From: CAXTTV01 sp964247295
GTDB taxonomy: Bacteria > Chloroflexota > Ktedonobacteria > Ktedonobacterales > Ktedonobacteraceae
DNA length: 20,618 nt
Assembly: GCA_964247295.1 (NCBI GenBank)
Contig: CAXTTV010000075.1
Location: forward strand, 1-20,618
Reading direction: 5' to 3'
Shown: positions 1-7,371 of the stretch, in pieces
Layout of the letters: each line of letters begins with the position of its first letter
Numbering within the stretch: the stretch's first letter is position 1
Translations under genes and position numbers: made by a program
The notes under the pieces: generated by a model
Databases searched by the model: none
What the model saw: the letters and a program-made list of their open reading frames with translations, nothing else
What the model was told of the DNA's origin: nothing

Positions 1-1812
1 CTCTGTACCCATATCCATATCCAGCATTGTGGTGTAGAGCGAGATGCCCGCCTCATTCACAGGCTTGCTTGTTTTGGCATCGGTCAAAATAGCCGTAAAG
101 ACGTTCGTGCCAAAACGATTGGGACTGATGCTCAAGGCAATCTGATATTTCCCATCTCTGGTTTTCAATGTCTGGCTGAATGGTTTCGTTTCTGGCTGTT
201 GTTGGGTCTTTGGTTGCGCGACAGCAGTTGGTGTTAGTGTGCCAGCAAAGACATTCATGAGACCGACACAGAGCAGAACCGCTATACCCAGTAGCGGCTC
301 CCAGCGGAGCGTCGTCGTCAGCCGATCTGTCTTCAAACCAAGTCGTTTTTGACGCAGAGATACCTGTTGCTTGATCCTTTTGCTTCCCAGCTTGATATTC
401 TCGTCCTCGGATAGGTTCTCTGAACGTTCCTGGGCGTACTGATATTTTTTGAACTCTTTTTTTAGAGCGGGCCGCAATCTGAAAACGTGATACGCGCTAG
501 TGGCGATCATTCCCGCCACCAGAACATTTTTAATGAACAGGGATCGGCCATAAGCGGTAGTAAAAAACTGATCCAGCGAAGTCATATGGAAGCTGGCATT
601 GAACGGCCCGGTGATTGCCAGCACGATCACGCTCCCCAGCGCCCAGGGACTGTAGTATGGAAGGATTGTCAGTAGCGAATTCGCTTGATCGCTGCGGTTC
701 TCTGCTCGGAGGGAGGGTAGATAGGTGCTGGCGATATAGAGCATCCCGCCGATCCAGACGGCGGCTGCCAGCAGATGCAGCCAGTCAATCAGGACCGCGA
801 AGATAAAGGTGCTGCCCGTCACGGCGGAGGCATGTCCCGAAAGCGTAATCGCGATCAGCAGGGCCAGACTTACCATCAGATTGAGCCATGGCAGCGTTGC
901 CTGTTCTCCTTTTGAGATCTGGCGATCCCGCTGCTGCCGGGTGAACATATAGAGCCCGATTGAAATCGCCACCGCCAGAACAATGACGCGCATCAACCAG
1001 TAGGTACCAAAGCGACCATTGCTCAGGCTACCCTGAAGTAGCGCCGGGGTGATGCTTCCCCACTGTCCACCAGTGACATTTAAAGCCTGTCCAACCAACA
1101 CACCGATATTAGCGATCAATAATAGCAGCAGGAGGGGGAGGGACCAGCGTAGATCAAAGAAGCGCTGAATTTTTCGAGCTTGTGGCTGAAGCTCCTCATG
1201 ATCATCGCTGGCTGGCAGCAACACAAACATCAGCCAGAGCTGAGCCCCGGCCCAAAAGACCGCGCCGATCTCCACAAGCGAGATCATTATCAGATTGAAC
1301 AGGGTAGGTCCGTCGAACCTGCCGGTATAGAGCCCGCTCTGATTTGATCCACCGAGAACTTCGGAGCCTGGAAGTTGTGTCCCATTCGCTGTGGGAATGC
1401 TGCCATCGGGATTAGAGACGGTAAACAGAAAAGAACCACTTAAAACGTGCCCATCATCTGTGGAGGCCGATCTCCAAACAACGATATAGACGCCAGGGTT
1501 CAGGTTATTTTTGAGCGTCAGGTCCATCTCTTTAGTATCACCGGAGGCTACATGCACATCATTGTTATCGACCCGTTGTCGTGTGGCGGTGACGACTGTA
1601 GCAGTGCTGAGAGCAGGGTTGAGATCCTCGCTGAACCACATCTGAACCTGTTGGGGCGCGCTACTCAGGACAGCATCCTGAGCGGGATTGGAGCGCAGCA
1701 GGATCGCGTGCGCTTCACTGGCTGGGGGAAAGAGTAACAAGCATATGGCCGCAACAAGTAATGCAAATAGCAGCCTTCTCAGCCGATCATCTATAATTTT
1801 TGGAAGCGCCAT
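1..1812 (-). CDS. CopC-CopD fusion copper resistance/transport protein, 3' end beyond window
   Basis: The minus-strand frame is open from the ATG at 1812 to base 1 (604 codons, no stop), so the protein is cut by the left edge. Residues 1-34 form a signal peptide (LRRLLFALLV..., cleavage likely after ASEA). The mature protein would then begin with His35, the copper-binding N-terminal His of CopC. The rest of the CopC site is the DDGHVLSGSF segment (Asp120, His122). From about residue 165 there are multiple membrane segments typical of CopD, including the GHAS...DWLHLLAAAVWIGGM signature. After a last helix (GIAVLLCVGLMNVFAG) comes an extracytoplasmic FixH/YtkA-like beta domain, incomplete here. 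An AGGA Shine-Dalgarno lies about 6 bases before the ATG. Family knowledge: CopC binds Cu in the envelope and CopD is thought to move it across the membrane. Substrate specificity is inferred. It is divergent from the RNase III gene. Confidence 0.93.
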   Translation of the reverse strand, partial: MALPKIIDDRLRRLLFALLVAAICLLLFPPASEAHAILLRSNPAQDAVLSSAPQQVQMWFSEDLNPALSTATVVTATRQRVDNNDVHVASGDTKEMDLTLKNNLNPGVYIVVWRSASTDDGHVLSGSFLFTVSNPDGSIPTANGTQLPGSEVLGGSNQSGLYTGRFDGPTLFNLIMISLVEIGAVFWAGAQLWLMFVLLPASDDHEELQPQARKIQRFFDLRWSLPLLLLLLIANIGVLVGQALNVTGGQWGSITPALLQGSLSNGRFGTYWLMRVIVLAVAISIGLYMFTRQQRDRQISKGEQATLPWLNLMVSLALLIAITLSGHASAVTGSTFIFAVLIDWLHLLAAAVWIGGMLYIASTYLPSLRAENRSDQANSLLTILPYYSPWALGSVIVLAITGPFNASFHMTSLDQFFTTAYGRSLFIKNVLVAGMIATSAYHVFRLRPALKKEFKKYQYAQERSENLSEDENIKLGSKRIKQQVSLRQKRLGLKTDRLTTTLRWEPLLGIAVLLCVGLMNVFAGTLTPTAVAQPKTQQQPETKPFSQTLKTRDGKYQIALSISPNRFGTNVFTAILTDAKTSKPVNEAGISLYTTMLDMDMGTE

Positions 1813-1822
1813 CGATCGATCC

Positions 1823-1859
1823 TATTCAAATATTTTCTTTGTATAACCTTCTTTGAATA
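1823..1859. promoter_or_regulatory. Inverted repeat upstream of the copper gene, possible operator
   Basis: A perfect 8-base inverted repeat, TATTCAAA (1823-1830) and TTTGAATA (1852-1859), brackets an AT-rich spacer directly upstream of the CopC-CopD start. The spacer also has a partial direct repeat (TTTGTATAAC against TTTGAATACA). The position fits an operator or promoter of the copper gene. This is inference; no regulator is identified in the window. Confidence 0.35.
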
Positions 1860-1901
1860 CAATACGAGCCTATCCTGACCCTGTCAAGAGTGGATCGCCC
1901 C

Positions 1902-1931
1902 TCGACGCTCTCTCCCTTGATCGCTTATAAT
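1902..1931 (+). promoter_or_regulatory. Candidate promoter of the RNase III gene, possibly leaderless
   Basis: A perfect TATAAT (1926-1931) ends only seven bases before the ATG at 1939. TCGACG at 1902-1907 matches TTGACA at 4 of 6 positions with an 18-base spacer. Transcription from this box would begin at or next to the A of the start codon, and no Shine-Dalgarno sequence is visible, so a leaderless mRNA is suggested. Confidence 0.45.
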
Positions 1932-1938
1932 AAGTTTA

Positions 1939-2652
1939 ATGACGGATATTGAGGACAATCTTCCTGCTTTAGAGAAAATACTTGGTGTGAGCTTTCACGA
2001 TCGTTCATTGCTTGTGCGCGCGGTCACACATCATTCGTGTTGTTCTGAGACCGCAGTGCGAGACTCCTATGATACATTGGAGTTTCTGGGCGACGCGATT
2101 ATTGGGGCTCACGTGGTAGAGTATATCTATCGTAACCTGCCCGGTGCTTCTGAGGGCGAGATGACGGCCCTGAAATCTGAGGTGGTGAGTCGTCGTGTGT
2201 TGGCACGAGTAGGTCAGCAATTGGATCTGTTTCCGTTTATTCGTGTGGATGTTGCGAATCTGCGGACTTTTAATGAACGTTCAAAAGATTCTTTATGCGC
2301 GGATGTGGTGGAAGCGCTGGTGGGTGCGATCCATATCGACCAGGGGAGTGAAGCGGCCCGCGCATTTGTGAGCCGCACAATTCTACCTGAGATTGAGCGC
2401 CTGGGACCGTCGGCAGCCGATAGCAATCCTAAGGGGCAGCTTCAGCGGATCATTCTCCGGCGATCGGGGCAGCTCCCACGGTATCGTGTCCTTCAGCAAA
2501 AGGGTCGCCAGAACGATCGCATCTTTACCGTAGGTGTGTATGAATATGAGGATCTGCTGGGCGTTGGGACCGCTTCCAGTATTAAAGAGGCTGGTCGTCT
2601 GGCCGCCCGAGAGGCCCTGATACTGTTGCAAAATTCTCAATCTGACTCCTGA
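1939..2652 (+). CDS. rnc: Ribonuclease III
   Basis: This 237-residue protein has normal family length and order. The catalytic domain (about 8-150) carries the RNase III signature DTLEFLGDAI at 45-54. D45, E48 and D52 align with E. coli E38, E41 and D45. The second metal-site element, ADVVEALVGAI (D122, E125), is also intact. A double-stranded RNA-binding domain follows (about 163-232, NPKGQLQRII... to ...AAREALILLQ). RNase III cleaves double-stranded RNA in rRNA maturation and in turnover of structured or antisense-paired transcripts. The start is the first ATG after a TATAAT box and lacks a visible ribosome-binding site. The methyltransferase gene begins 63 bases downstream on the same strand and may be cotranscribed. 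Confidence 0.97.
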   Translation: MTDIEDNLPALEKILGVSFHDRSLLVRAVTHHSCCSETAVRDSYDTLEFLGDAIIGAHVVEYIYRNLPGASEGEMTALKSEVVSRRVLARVGQQLDLFPFIRVDVANLRTFNERSKDSLCADVVEALVGAIHIDQGSEAARAFVSRTILPEIERLGPSAADSNPKGQLQRIILRRSGQLPRYRVLQQKGRQNDRIFTVGVYEYEDLLGVGTASSIKEAGRLAAREALILLQNSQSDS

Positions 2653-2715
2653 CTCTCTTTCAAGCACTGATGTCTTGCGCCGCTCTACTATGAAATCGCT
2701 AGAAGATAGGATGCC

Positions 2716-4371
2716 ATGTCAGAACCCGCAACTCCCTTTGGATGGTATGAAACCAGTATGCTGCCATTAGAACGGAAGCGTCGCGGCCATTTCTCGACTC
2801 CATCCCCCCTGATTGAGCTGATGCTAGATGCCTGTGGCTATACCACCGATCGCGATCTTTCGCGCATTCGAGTGCTGGACCCGGCCTGTGGCAGCGGCAA
2901 CTTTTTGGCCGCGACCTTGAAGCGTCTGCTTGCATGGAGTGAGGTACAGGAAGTAAGTGAGCGCCGGCTGCGTTCTATCGTGCGTCGTAACCTCTGGGGC
3001 TTCGATCCTGATCCAATCTCGTGTTTTCTCACTGAAATGCATCTGCTCTCCGGGTGGAAGGAGAGCCATGGAGAGCGCTTCTCTCCCATATTGCCTTTCC
3101 ATCTGCATCAGGCGGACTCCTTAACGCTATCCTGGGAGCCTCGTGTAGATCTCTTTCTGGCGAACCCTCCGTATCTGGCCTCGAAGAACAGCGATTTGAG
3201 TGGGTACCGTTCTGCCCTGCAACGGGGACAGGCGGACAGCTATCTGCTATTCCTCGACCTGGCATTGCAGGCAGTAAGGCCCAACGGCTGGCTGGGTCTG
3301 GTCTTGCCTGATCCCTTGCTTGCCCGCGCCAATGCCGCTCCCGAGAGATCACGTTTGTTACGTGAGACCACCATCCACCAGCTCTGGCACCTTTCCCACG
3401 TGTTTTCTGCCCAGGTTGGAGCGGTCGTGCTGATTGCTCAGAAAAAGGCTCCTTCTCGTGTGCATCAGGTGAATTGGGTGCATACTTCCTGGCCCTCAAT
3501 GGCGCGGAAGCGGCGCACCGACCAGAGTATTCCATTTCAGCAGGTGGATCAGCGTTTATTAAAGCAGCAGCCTGGTAGTGAACTACGGTATCTTTTGCAT
3601 TCGCAGTCTGGTACACAGGCGGAACGACTGCGACGAGCCCTGGAAAGGCCGAAGGTTCGACCAGCTCTGGTTCCATTGAGCCAGTATCTTTGGGTGCATC
3701 GTGGGGAAGAGTTGGGGAGGACCAATGCGTTAGTATCTCAGGTGTCGACAGAGCCAGAGCATAAGTATCCAGTGCTGCGTGGTGGAATTGATCTACGGCC
3801 TTATGTCGCGGCCCCAGGCTCCTGGAGGCTCCCAGAACAAGCCATCAGCAAACCATTGGATCGCTATCTGCGACCCAAACTCCTGGTCGTGAAAAGCAGC
3901 GCCCAGTTGCGGGCCGCGCTCGATCTGGATGGACAGATCGCTTTACAGACCCTCTATCTGCTCACTCTTGCTCGGGAAGATCTAGAGCCAGATTTCCTTT
4001 ATTTTTTTCTGGCGCTGCTAAACTCACAAATTCTGCGTGATTACACCTACATCATGCATACTGCCTATAAAATGGTGCAGCCTCAGATAGAGCAACATGT
4101 CCTGGCCCGGCTGCCGATTCCAGCCGGGTTGGATCGCCCTGAGGTTCGAGAGATCGTGGACCTGGCACAGCAGCTTTGTCTTGCTTGTCGTGTCTCGGGA
4201 GTAGTAGAATGGAACCTACAGTGTCAAAACCTTGCTATTGAGTTAGAGCGCGTGATCCGTGCTCTGTACGCGAGCTGCGTACCCGATCTTTTTATGGACA
4301 AAGGAGTCAGCTATGGCAGCTACACGCCCAATTCGCGTCCTGGTCGCGAAGCCGGGACTAGACGGGCATGA
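2716..4371 (+). CDS. N6-adenine DNA methyltransferase, TaqI/Eco57I-like, orphan
   Basis: A 551-residue class I methyltransferase. Motif X-like KRRGHFSTP is near 21-29, the SAM-binding motif I DPACGSGNF at 55-63, and the catalytic adenine-N6 motif IV NPPY at 150-153. The C-terminal half (about 320-490) has the appearance of a TaqI-type target-recognition domain (LRGGIDLRPYV..., KLLVVKSSAQ..., FLALLNSQIL..., LARLPIP). No nuclease domain is fused and no restriction gene is adjacent, so it may be a solitary methyltransferase for gene control or protection; that role is inferred. The ATG at 2716 has an AGG five bases upstream. The last 59 bases overlap the start of the B12-binding subunit gene in another frame, so the final 19 or so residues are constrained by the neighbour. 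Confidence 0.92.
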   Translation: MSEPATPFGWYETSMLPLERKRRGHFSTPSPLIELMLDACGYTTDRDLSRIRVLDPACGSGNFLAATLKRLLAWSEVQEVSERRLRSIVRRNLWGFDPDPISCFLTEMHLLSGWKESHGERFSPILPFHLHQADSLTLSWEPRVDLFLANPPYLASKNSDLSGYRSALQRGQADSYLLFLDLALQAVRPNGWLGLVLPDPLLARANAAPERSRLLRETTIHQLWHLSHVFSAQVGAVVLIAQKKAPSRVHQVNWVHTSWPSMARKRRTDQSIPFQQVDQRLLKQQPGSELRYLLHSQSGTQAERLRRALERPKVRPALVPLSQYLWVHRGEELGRTNALVSQVSTEPEHKYPVLRGGIDLRPYVAAPGSWRLPEQAISKPLDRYLRPKLLVVKSSAQLRAALDLDGQIALQTLYLLTLAREDLEPDFLYFFLALLNSQILRDYTYIMHTAYKMVQPQIEQHVLARLPIPAGLDRPEVREIVDLAQQLCLACRVSGVVEWNLQCQNLAIELERVIRALYASCVPDLFMDKGVSYGSYTPNSRPGREAGTRRA

Positions 4372-4741
4372 TCGCGGCGCGAAAGTTATCGCCCGCGCCC
4401 TCCGTGACGCCGGAATGGAAGTAATCTATACCGGTATTCGTCAGACCCCTGAGATGATTGTGGAAGCCGCGATCCAGGAGGATGTCGACGCAATCCTCAT
4501 GAGCATCCTCTCGGGTGCGCATATGGCAATTTTCCCCAAAGTTATGGATCAGCTCAAAGCAAATAATGTGGATGATGTCCTTGTCGCGGCGGGCGGCATT
4601 CTGCCCGATGAAGATATTCCCGCGATCGAGGCCATGGGGATCAAAGGCTGTTTCGGCCCAGGTACCTCCATGGATGAAATTATCAGATTTGTGCGCGCGG
4701 GTATCTACCAGGACCGTTTACAGGTTGAGGCAGAGGTATAG
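4313..4741 (+). CDS. Cobalamin-binding small subunit of an acyl-CoA mutase (methylmalonyl-CoA mutase type)
   Basis: A 142-residue stand-alone B12-binding domain. It has the DxHxxG cobalt-ligand motif (D17, H19, G22 in LDGHDRGAK), the SxL loop (S64, L66 in MSILSGAHM) and the GG motif (GGILPDED, 94-101). It would carry the corrin cofactor for a separate catalytic subunit that rearranges a short acyl-CoA such as methylmalonyl-CoA; that subunit is not in the window, so the exact substrate is uncertain. The start is chosen at 4313 because AAGGAG lies at 4301-4306, and the family N-terminus (RIRVLVAKPGLDGHDRG-like) begins here. An in-frame ATG at 4259 lies further inside the methyltransferase gene and lacks such a site. 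meaB follows after 11 bases. Confidence 0.93.
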   Translation: MAATRPIRVLVAKPGLDGHDRGAKVIARALRDAGMEVIYTGIRQTPEMIVEAAIQEDVDAILMSILSGAHMAIFPKVMDQLKANNVDDVLVAAGGILPDEDIPAIEAMGIKGCFGPGTSMDEIIRFVRAGIYQDRLQVEAEV

Positions 4742-4752
4742 AGGGAGCGACA

Positions 4753-5706
4753 GTGCAAAATATCGTTGAACGTCTGCTCCAAGGTGATCGGCGCGCCCTG
4801 GCTCGAATGGTAACGTTAATTGAAAATGAAGTGCCGGCGGCCCGTCGGTACCTTTCAGAGCTGCATCAACATGCTGGCAAGGCCCATATCATTGGCGTCA
4901 CAGGATCTCCGGGCGCGGGCAAAAGTACCCTGGTGACCCATCTGGTGCGTGAGCTCAGGCGGCGGGACCATAAAGTCGGGGTGGTCGCGGTCGATCCCAC
5001 CAGCCCCTTCACAGGAGGGGCGATCCTTGGCGACCGTATTCGGATGATGGAGCTGGCTGGCGATCCCAATATCTTTATTAGAAGTATGGCGAGCCGTGGA
5101 AATCTGGGAGGGCTTGCCGCCTCCACTCGCGACGTGGTTCGGGCTATGGATGCCGCCGGCTACGATCCCATCCTGATCGAAACGGTTGGAACTGGTCAGG
5201 CCGAAGTAGAGGTAATGCGTACCGCTCAGACCGTCCTGGTCGCCTGCGCGCCCGGTATGGGCGACGAGATCCAGGCCATCAAAGCCGGCATTCTAGAGAT
5301 CGCGGACATCTTCGTTGTCACCAAAAGTGACAGGCCGGGAGCCAACCAGACCGTCGCCGAACTGGCGATGCTGCTCAGCCTTGATCCCAATAAGCGGCAG
5401 GCGGCGTGGCGCATCCCGATTCTCAAGACCAATGCCCTTAAGGATGAAGGGATCTTGGAACTGGCCGATGCTACGCGGAAGCACCTGGATTATCTCAAGG
5501 AGAGCGGCATGTTAGCCACCCGCGCCCAGCGCCAGGGCAGAAGCGAGCTGCGCAATCTCGTATTGCAAGCGGCGGTTGCCTCACTTCAGAGCCGTGTCAG
5601 CGAAGAGGAGTGGCAACGGCTCGTTGACGAGATCAACGAGCGTCAGCGAGATCCCTACAGCGTCGCCGACGAACTAGAGGCGCGGATCGGCCTGAAAACC
5701 CTGTAG
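4753..5706 (+). CDS. meaB: MeaB/ArgK-family G-protein chaperone of the B12-dependent mutase
   Basis: A 317-residue SIMIBI-class P-loop GTPase. The P-loop GSPGAGKST is at 51-59. DPTSPFTGGAILGDRIRM follows at 81-98, the family ETVGTGQ element at 143-149, and the base-recognition motif at 198-203 as VVTKSD, where most relatives have NKxD. MeaB uses GTP hydrolysis to gate adenosylcobalamin loading and to protect or reactivate methylmalonyl-CoA mutase; the older name ArgK (arginine kinase) is a misassignment. The start is GTG at 4753 with GGGAG (4743-4747) upstream. The 11-base gap from the B12-binding subunit gene argues for one transcript and a common function. Confidence 0.95.
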   Translation: MQNIVERLLQGDRRALARMVTLIENEVPAARRYLSELHQHAGKAHIIGVTGSPGAGKSTLVTHLVRELRRRDHKVGVVAVDPTSPFTGGAILGDRIRMMELAGDPNIFIRSMASRGNLGGLAASTRDVVRAMDAAGYDPILIETVGTGQAEVEVMRTAQTVLVACAPGMGDEIQAIKAGILEIADIFVVTKSDRPGANQTVAELAMLLSLDPNKRQAAWRIPILKTNALKDEGILELADATRKHLDYLKESGMLATRAQRQGRSELRNLVLQAAVASLQSRVSEEEWQRLVDEINERQRDPYSVADELEARIGLKTL

Positions 5707-6070
5707 GGGAGCAGTTTGTGAGTCCGTTGGGAAAAGCAGAGAAAGACCCGAAGAGCAACCAGGCAGCGTAAGGGGGTCGATTGCTTACGGCGCTGATCCA
5801 CCATGGGTCTGGCCCCGAAGACGAGCTAGTGGAAACCGAGGAAACCCTCTTCCCTTTTGCCACCAGGTGGGAGGCTCTTTCCGCCCGGCACTCGCGTGGC
5901 CCAACGTCTCGTCCTCGGGGCGAGATGAGAGGCAAACCAACTCCGCAAGCAAGCGGCTCCGTGGGGACACTCCCCACTGTGTTCCGAAGAGGACCCGTGT
6001 GCATGGTGTAGGACGGCCTGTCGAGCAACGCGAGACGTGCTGCATCTTTCCACTTCCATAAATAAATAGG
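5707..6070 (+). other. Structured non-coding segment after meaB, candidate ncRNA or repeat-derived 3' UTR
   Basis: No convincing gene is present; short ORFs here have poor starts and low-complexity composition. The segment can form several hairpins. CAGC/GTAAG pairs with CTTAC/GCTG (5764-5795). TCTCGTCC-TCGG-GGCGAGA lies at 5907-5925. The perfect GTGGGGA-cac-TCCCCAC lies at 5961-5977. It ends in a Rho-independent terminator (6071-6100). Its start (5716-5737) contains GTTGGGAAAAGC, related to the inverted ends of the repeat elements near 11.3 kb and 13.9 kb. It may be a diverged member of that family or a structured RNA; I do not recognise a known RNA class. Confidence 0.35.
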
Positions 6071-6100
6071 TTCGCTACGGTTGTAGCGGGCCTTTTTTTT
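6071..6100 (+). terminator. Rho-independent terminator
   Basis: The stem CGCTAC (6073-6078) pairs with GTAGCG (6083-6088) around a GGTT loop. It is followed by GGCC and eight T residues (6093-6100). It would end transcripts from the mutase/meaB operon or from the structured segment before it. Confidence 0.8.
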
Positions 6101-6211
6101 GTATCATTCAATGCCATCAAAGCTGTTTTTCGTCAAGATTTTTCCCAATTTTCCCTGAATTGCCTTGAAAAGTAGATTTTCGTCCACATTTGTCCTCAAA
6201 AAAGCATAAAG

Positions 6212-6229
6212 ATGTCATAGAAATGACAT
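6212..6229. promoter_or_regulatory. ATGTCAT/ATGACAT dyad upstream of the cell-wall enzyme genes
   Basis: A perfect 7-base inverted repeat with a 4-base AGAA spacer lies in the non-coding stretch 6101-6391 before the first peptidoglycan-binding gene. It could be an operator or a small RNA hairpin. Apart from this and the hairpin at 6331, I see no gene or clear promoter in that stretch. Confidence 0.3.
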
Positions 6230-6330
6230 TCCTTCCACACCTGTCTTCAAGTATTCTCATGGCAGGACATCGCGATTCCTCAGATTGCACTGGCGAGAAG
6301 AGGATTGATTGTCTTGAATGGGGTCTACAG

Positions 6331-6349
6331 GCATGAGAAATGCTCATGC
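6331..6349 (+). promoter_or_regulatory. Leader hairpin GCATGAG/CTCATGC before the metallopeptidase-like gene
   Basis: A perfect 7-base stem (6331-6337 with 6343-6349) and AAATG loop end 42 bases upstream of the chosen ATG at 6392. This fits a 5' UTR stem-loop affecting stability or translation, or an operator. The function is inferred. Confidence 0.38.
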
Positions 6350-6391
6350 TTATCTCACACCCCACTCTATCTAAAAAGTGAAAGGATGTCT

Positions 6392-7321
6392 ATGAAAAGA
6401 CGTGTGTTCTTGAAGTCAGGTATTCTGACGTTCCTCTTGATGACCCTCTTAGGAACCAGTCTCCTGATGGAAGCTCCGAGCGTCGGGGCAGCAAGTTCCT
6501 GGCTCACCTATAAAAGTGGGAGCCACGGTGAAAACGTCGTGTCAATCCAGTATCTTTTGCGGGCCCACGGGCTGAGTCTGGCGACTGACGGACAGTTTGG
6601 CCCGACCACAACCCAGAGGGTCAAGGATTTCCAGGGGAAAAATGGCCTGACCAGAGACGGCATTGTTGGCCCCAACACCTGGGAAAAGCTGATCGTCACG
6701 ACCAGACAGGGGAGCAAGGGTGATGCAGTGGTAGCGTTACAGCGCCAACTGAATGCTCACGGAGCCAAAATTGCGACCGATGGTCAATTTGGCTCGGGAA
6801 CTGCTCAGGCAGTGAAAAGCTTTCAGAGCAAAAATGGCCTGGGTGCCGATGGCGTCGCTGGCCCTCAGACCTGGAACAAACTTGTTGGTGGAAGCACTGG
6901 TGGCGGTGGCGGTGGTAGTAGCATAAAACTGAGCCAGAGTGAGGCCCAACGCCTGCTCAGCAATGCTGGGATCTCTGTGCATTCTTCCGGCAATTGTAGC
7001 GACCGTAACAATCCTAACTGCACCTCTTTAGAGCAGATTCGTCGCACCACAATCAATGGGGTTATCGCCTTCAAAAGGGCCAGTGGCTGTGCGATCACAA
7101 TTACTGGTGGAACCGAGAATGGACATGCCAGCGGAACCTACTCCCACCACAATGGGTATAAGGTCGATGTCGCTCACACCAGTTGTGTCACCAGCTATAT
7201 TCATAGCCACTTCTCGTACAAAGGTCATCGCAGTGGAGACAACGCTCCTATGTATGACGATGCCAAAGGCAATCGTTATGCGGATGAAGGCAGTCACTGG
7301 GATATTATCTACTACCGTTAG
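6392..7321 (+). CDS. Exported protein with two peptidoglycan-binding domains and an M15/hedgehog-type peptidase-like domain
   Basis: A 309-residue exported protein. The ATG at 6392 is chosen because AAAGG (6381-6385) is well spaced for it; ATG 6386 is directly on the site and ATG 6305 would hide the signal peptide. The N-terminus KRRVFLK followed by a hydrophobic run resembles a twin-arginine signal, with cleavage near VGA-A (33/34). Two peptidoglycan-binding domains (about 43-101 and 107-165) precede a Gly-rich linker (about 167-177). The C-terminal domain (178-309) has HHNGYKVD (H252-x-x-G-x-x-x-D259) and a terminal HWD (302-304), the zinc-ligand pattern of M15/DD-peptidase folds. It likely cleaves wall peptides, but the family placement is weaker than the targeting domains. 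The NlpC/P60 gene follows after 50 bases. Confidence 0.88.
   Translation: MKRRVFLKSGILTFLLMTLLGTSLLMEAPSVGAASSWLTYKSGSHGENVVSIQYLLRAHGLSLATDGQFGPTTTQRVKDFQGKNGLTRDGIVGPNTWEKLIVTTRQGSKGDAVVALQRQLNAHGAKIATDGQFGSGTAQAVKSFQSKNGLGADGVAGPQTWNKLVGGSTGGGGGGSSIKLSQSEAQRLLSNAGISVHSSGNCSDRNNPNCTSLEQIRRTTINGVIAFKRASGCAITITGGTENGHASGTYSHHNGYKVDVAHTSCVTSYIHSHFSYKGHRSGDNAPMYDDAKGNRYADEGSHWDIIYYR
6506..6874 (+). repeat. Copy 1 of a duplicated double peptidoglycan-binding module
   Basis: This stretch encodes residues 39-161 of the first exported enzyme. It aligns without gaps to 7486-7854 of the next gene at a constant offset of 980 bases. The proteins differ at about 15 of 123 residues, and one block is identical in DNA for 49 bases (6594-6642 and 7574-7622). 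Confidence 0.85.
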
Positions 7322-7371
7322 TTCTCTCTCATTTATGAAAAGTATAGATAATCTGAAAAGGAAAAACGCAC

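Noticed and set aside
3029..3676. 215-codon minus-strand ORF
   Set aside because: It lies entirely antisense to the methyltransferase catalytic region, which has clear motifs; no motif in the antisense protein.
4259..4312. Longer start for the B12-binding subunit
   Set aside because: It adds 18 residues not matching the family N-terminus and lacks a Shine-Dalgarno, whereas ATG 4313 has AAGGAG at good spacing.
2716..4371. Complete restriction-modification system or fused type IIG enzyme
   Set aside because: No nuclease domain in the protein and no nuclease gene beside it; neighbours are RNase III and mutase genes.
5781..6061. Short plus-strand ORFs after meaB
   Set aside because: A non-ATG start without good spacing, low-complexity Arg/Pro/Ser-rich composition and overlap with strong hairpins; no family resemblance.
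6101..6391. c-di-AMP (ydaO-type) riboswitch before the wall enzyme genes
   Set aside because: Such riboswitches often precede NlpC/P60 genes, but I could not find the conserved sequence blocks; only two simple dyads are visible.
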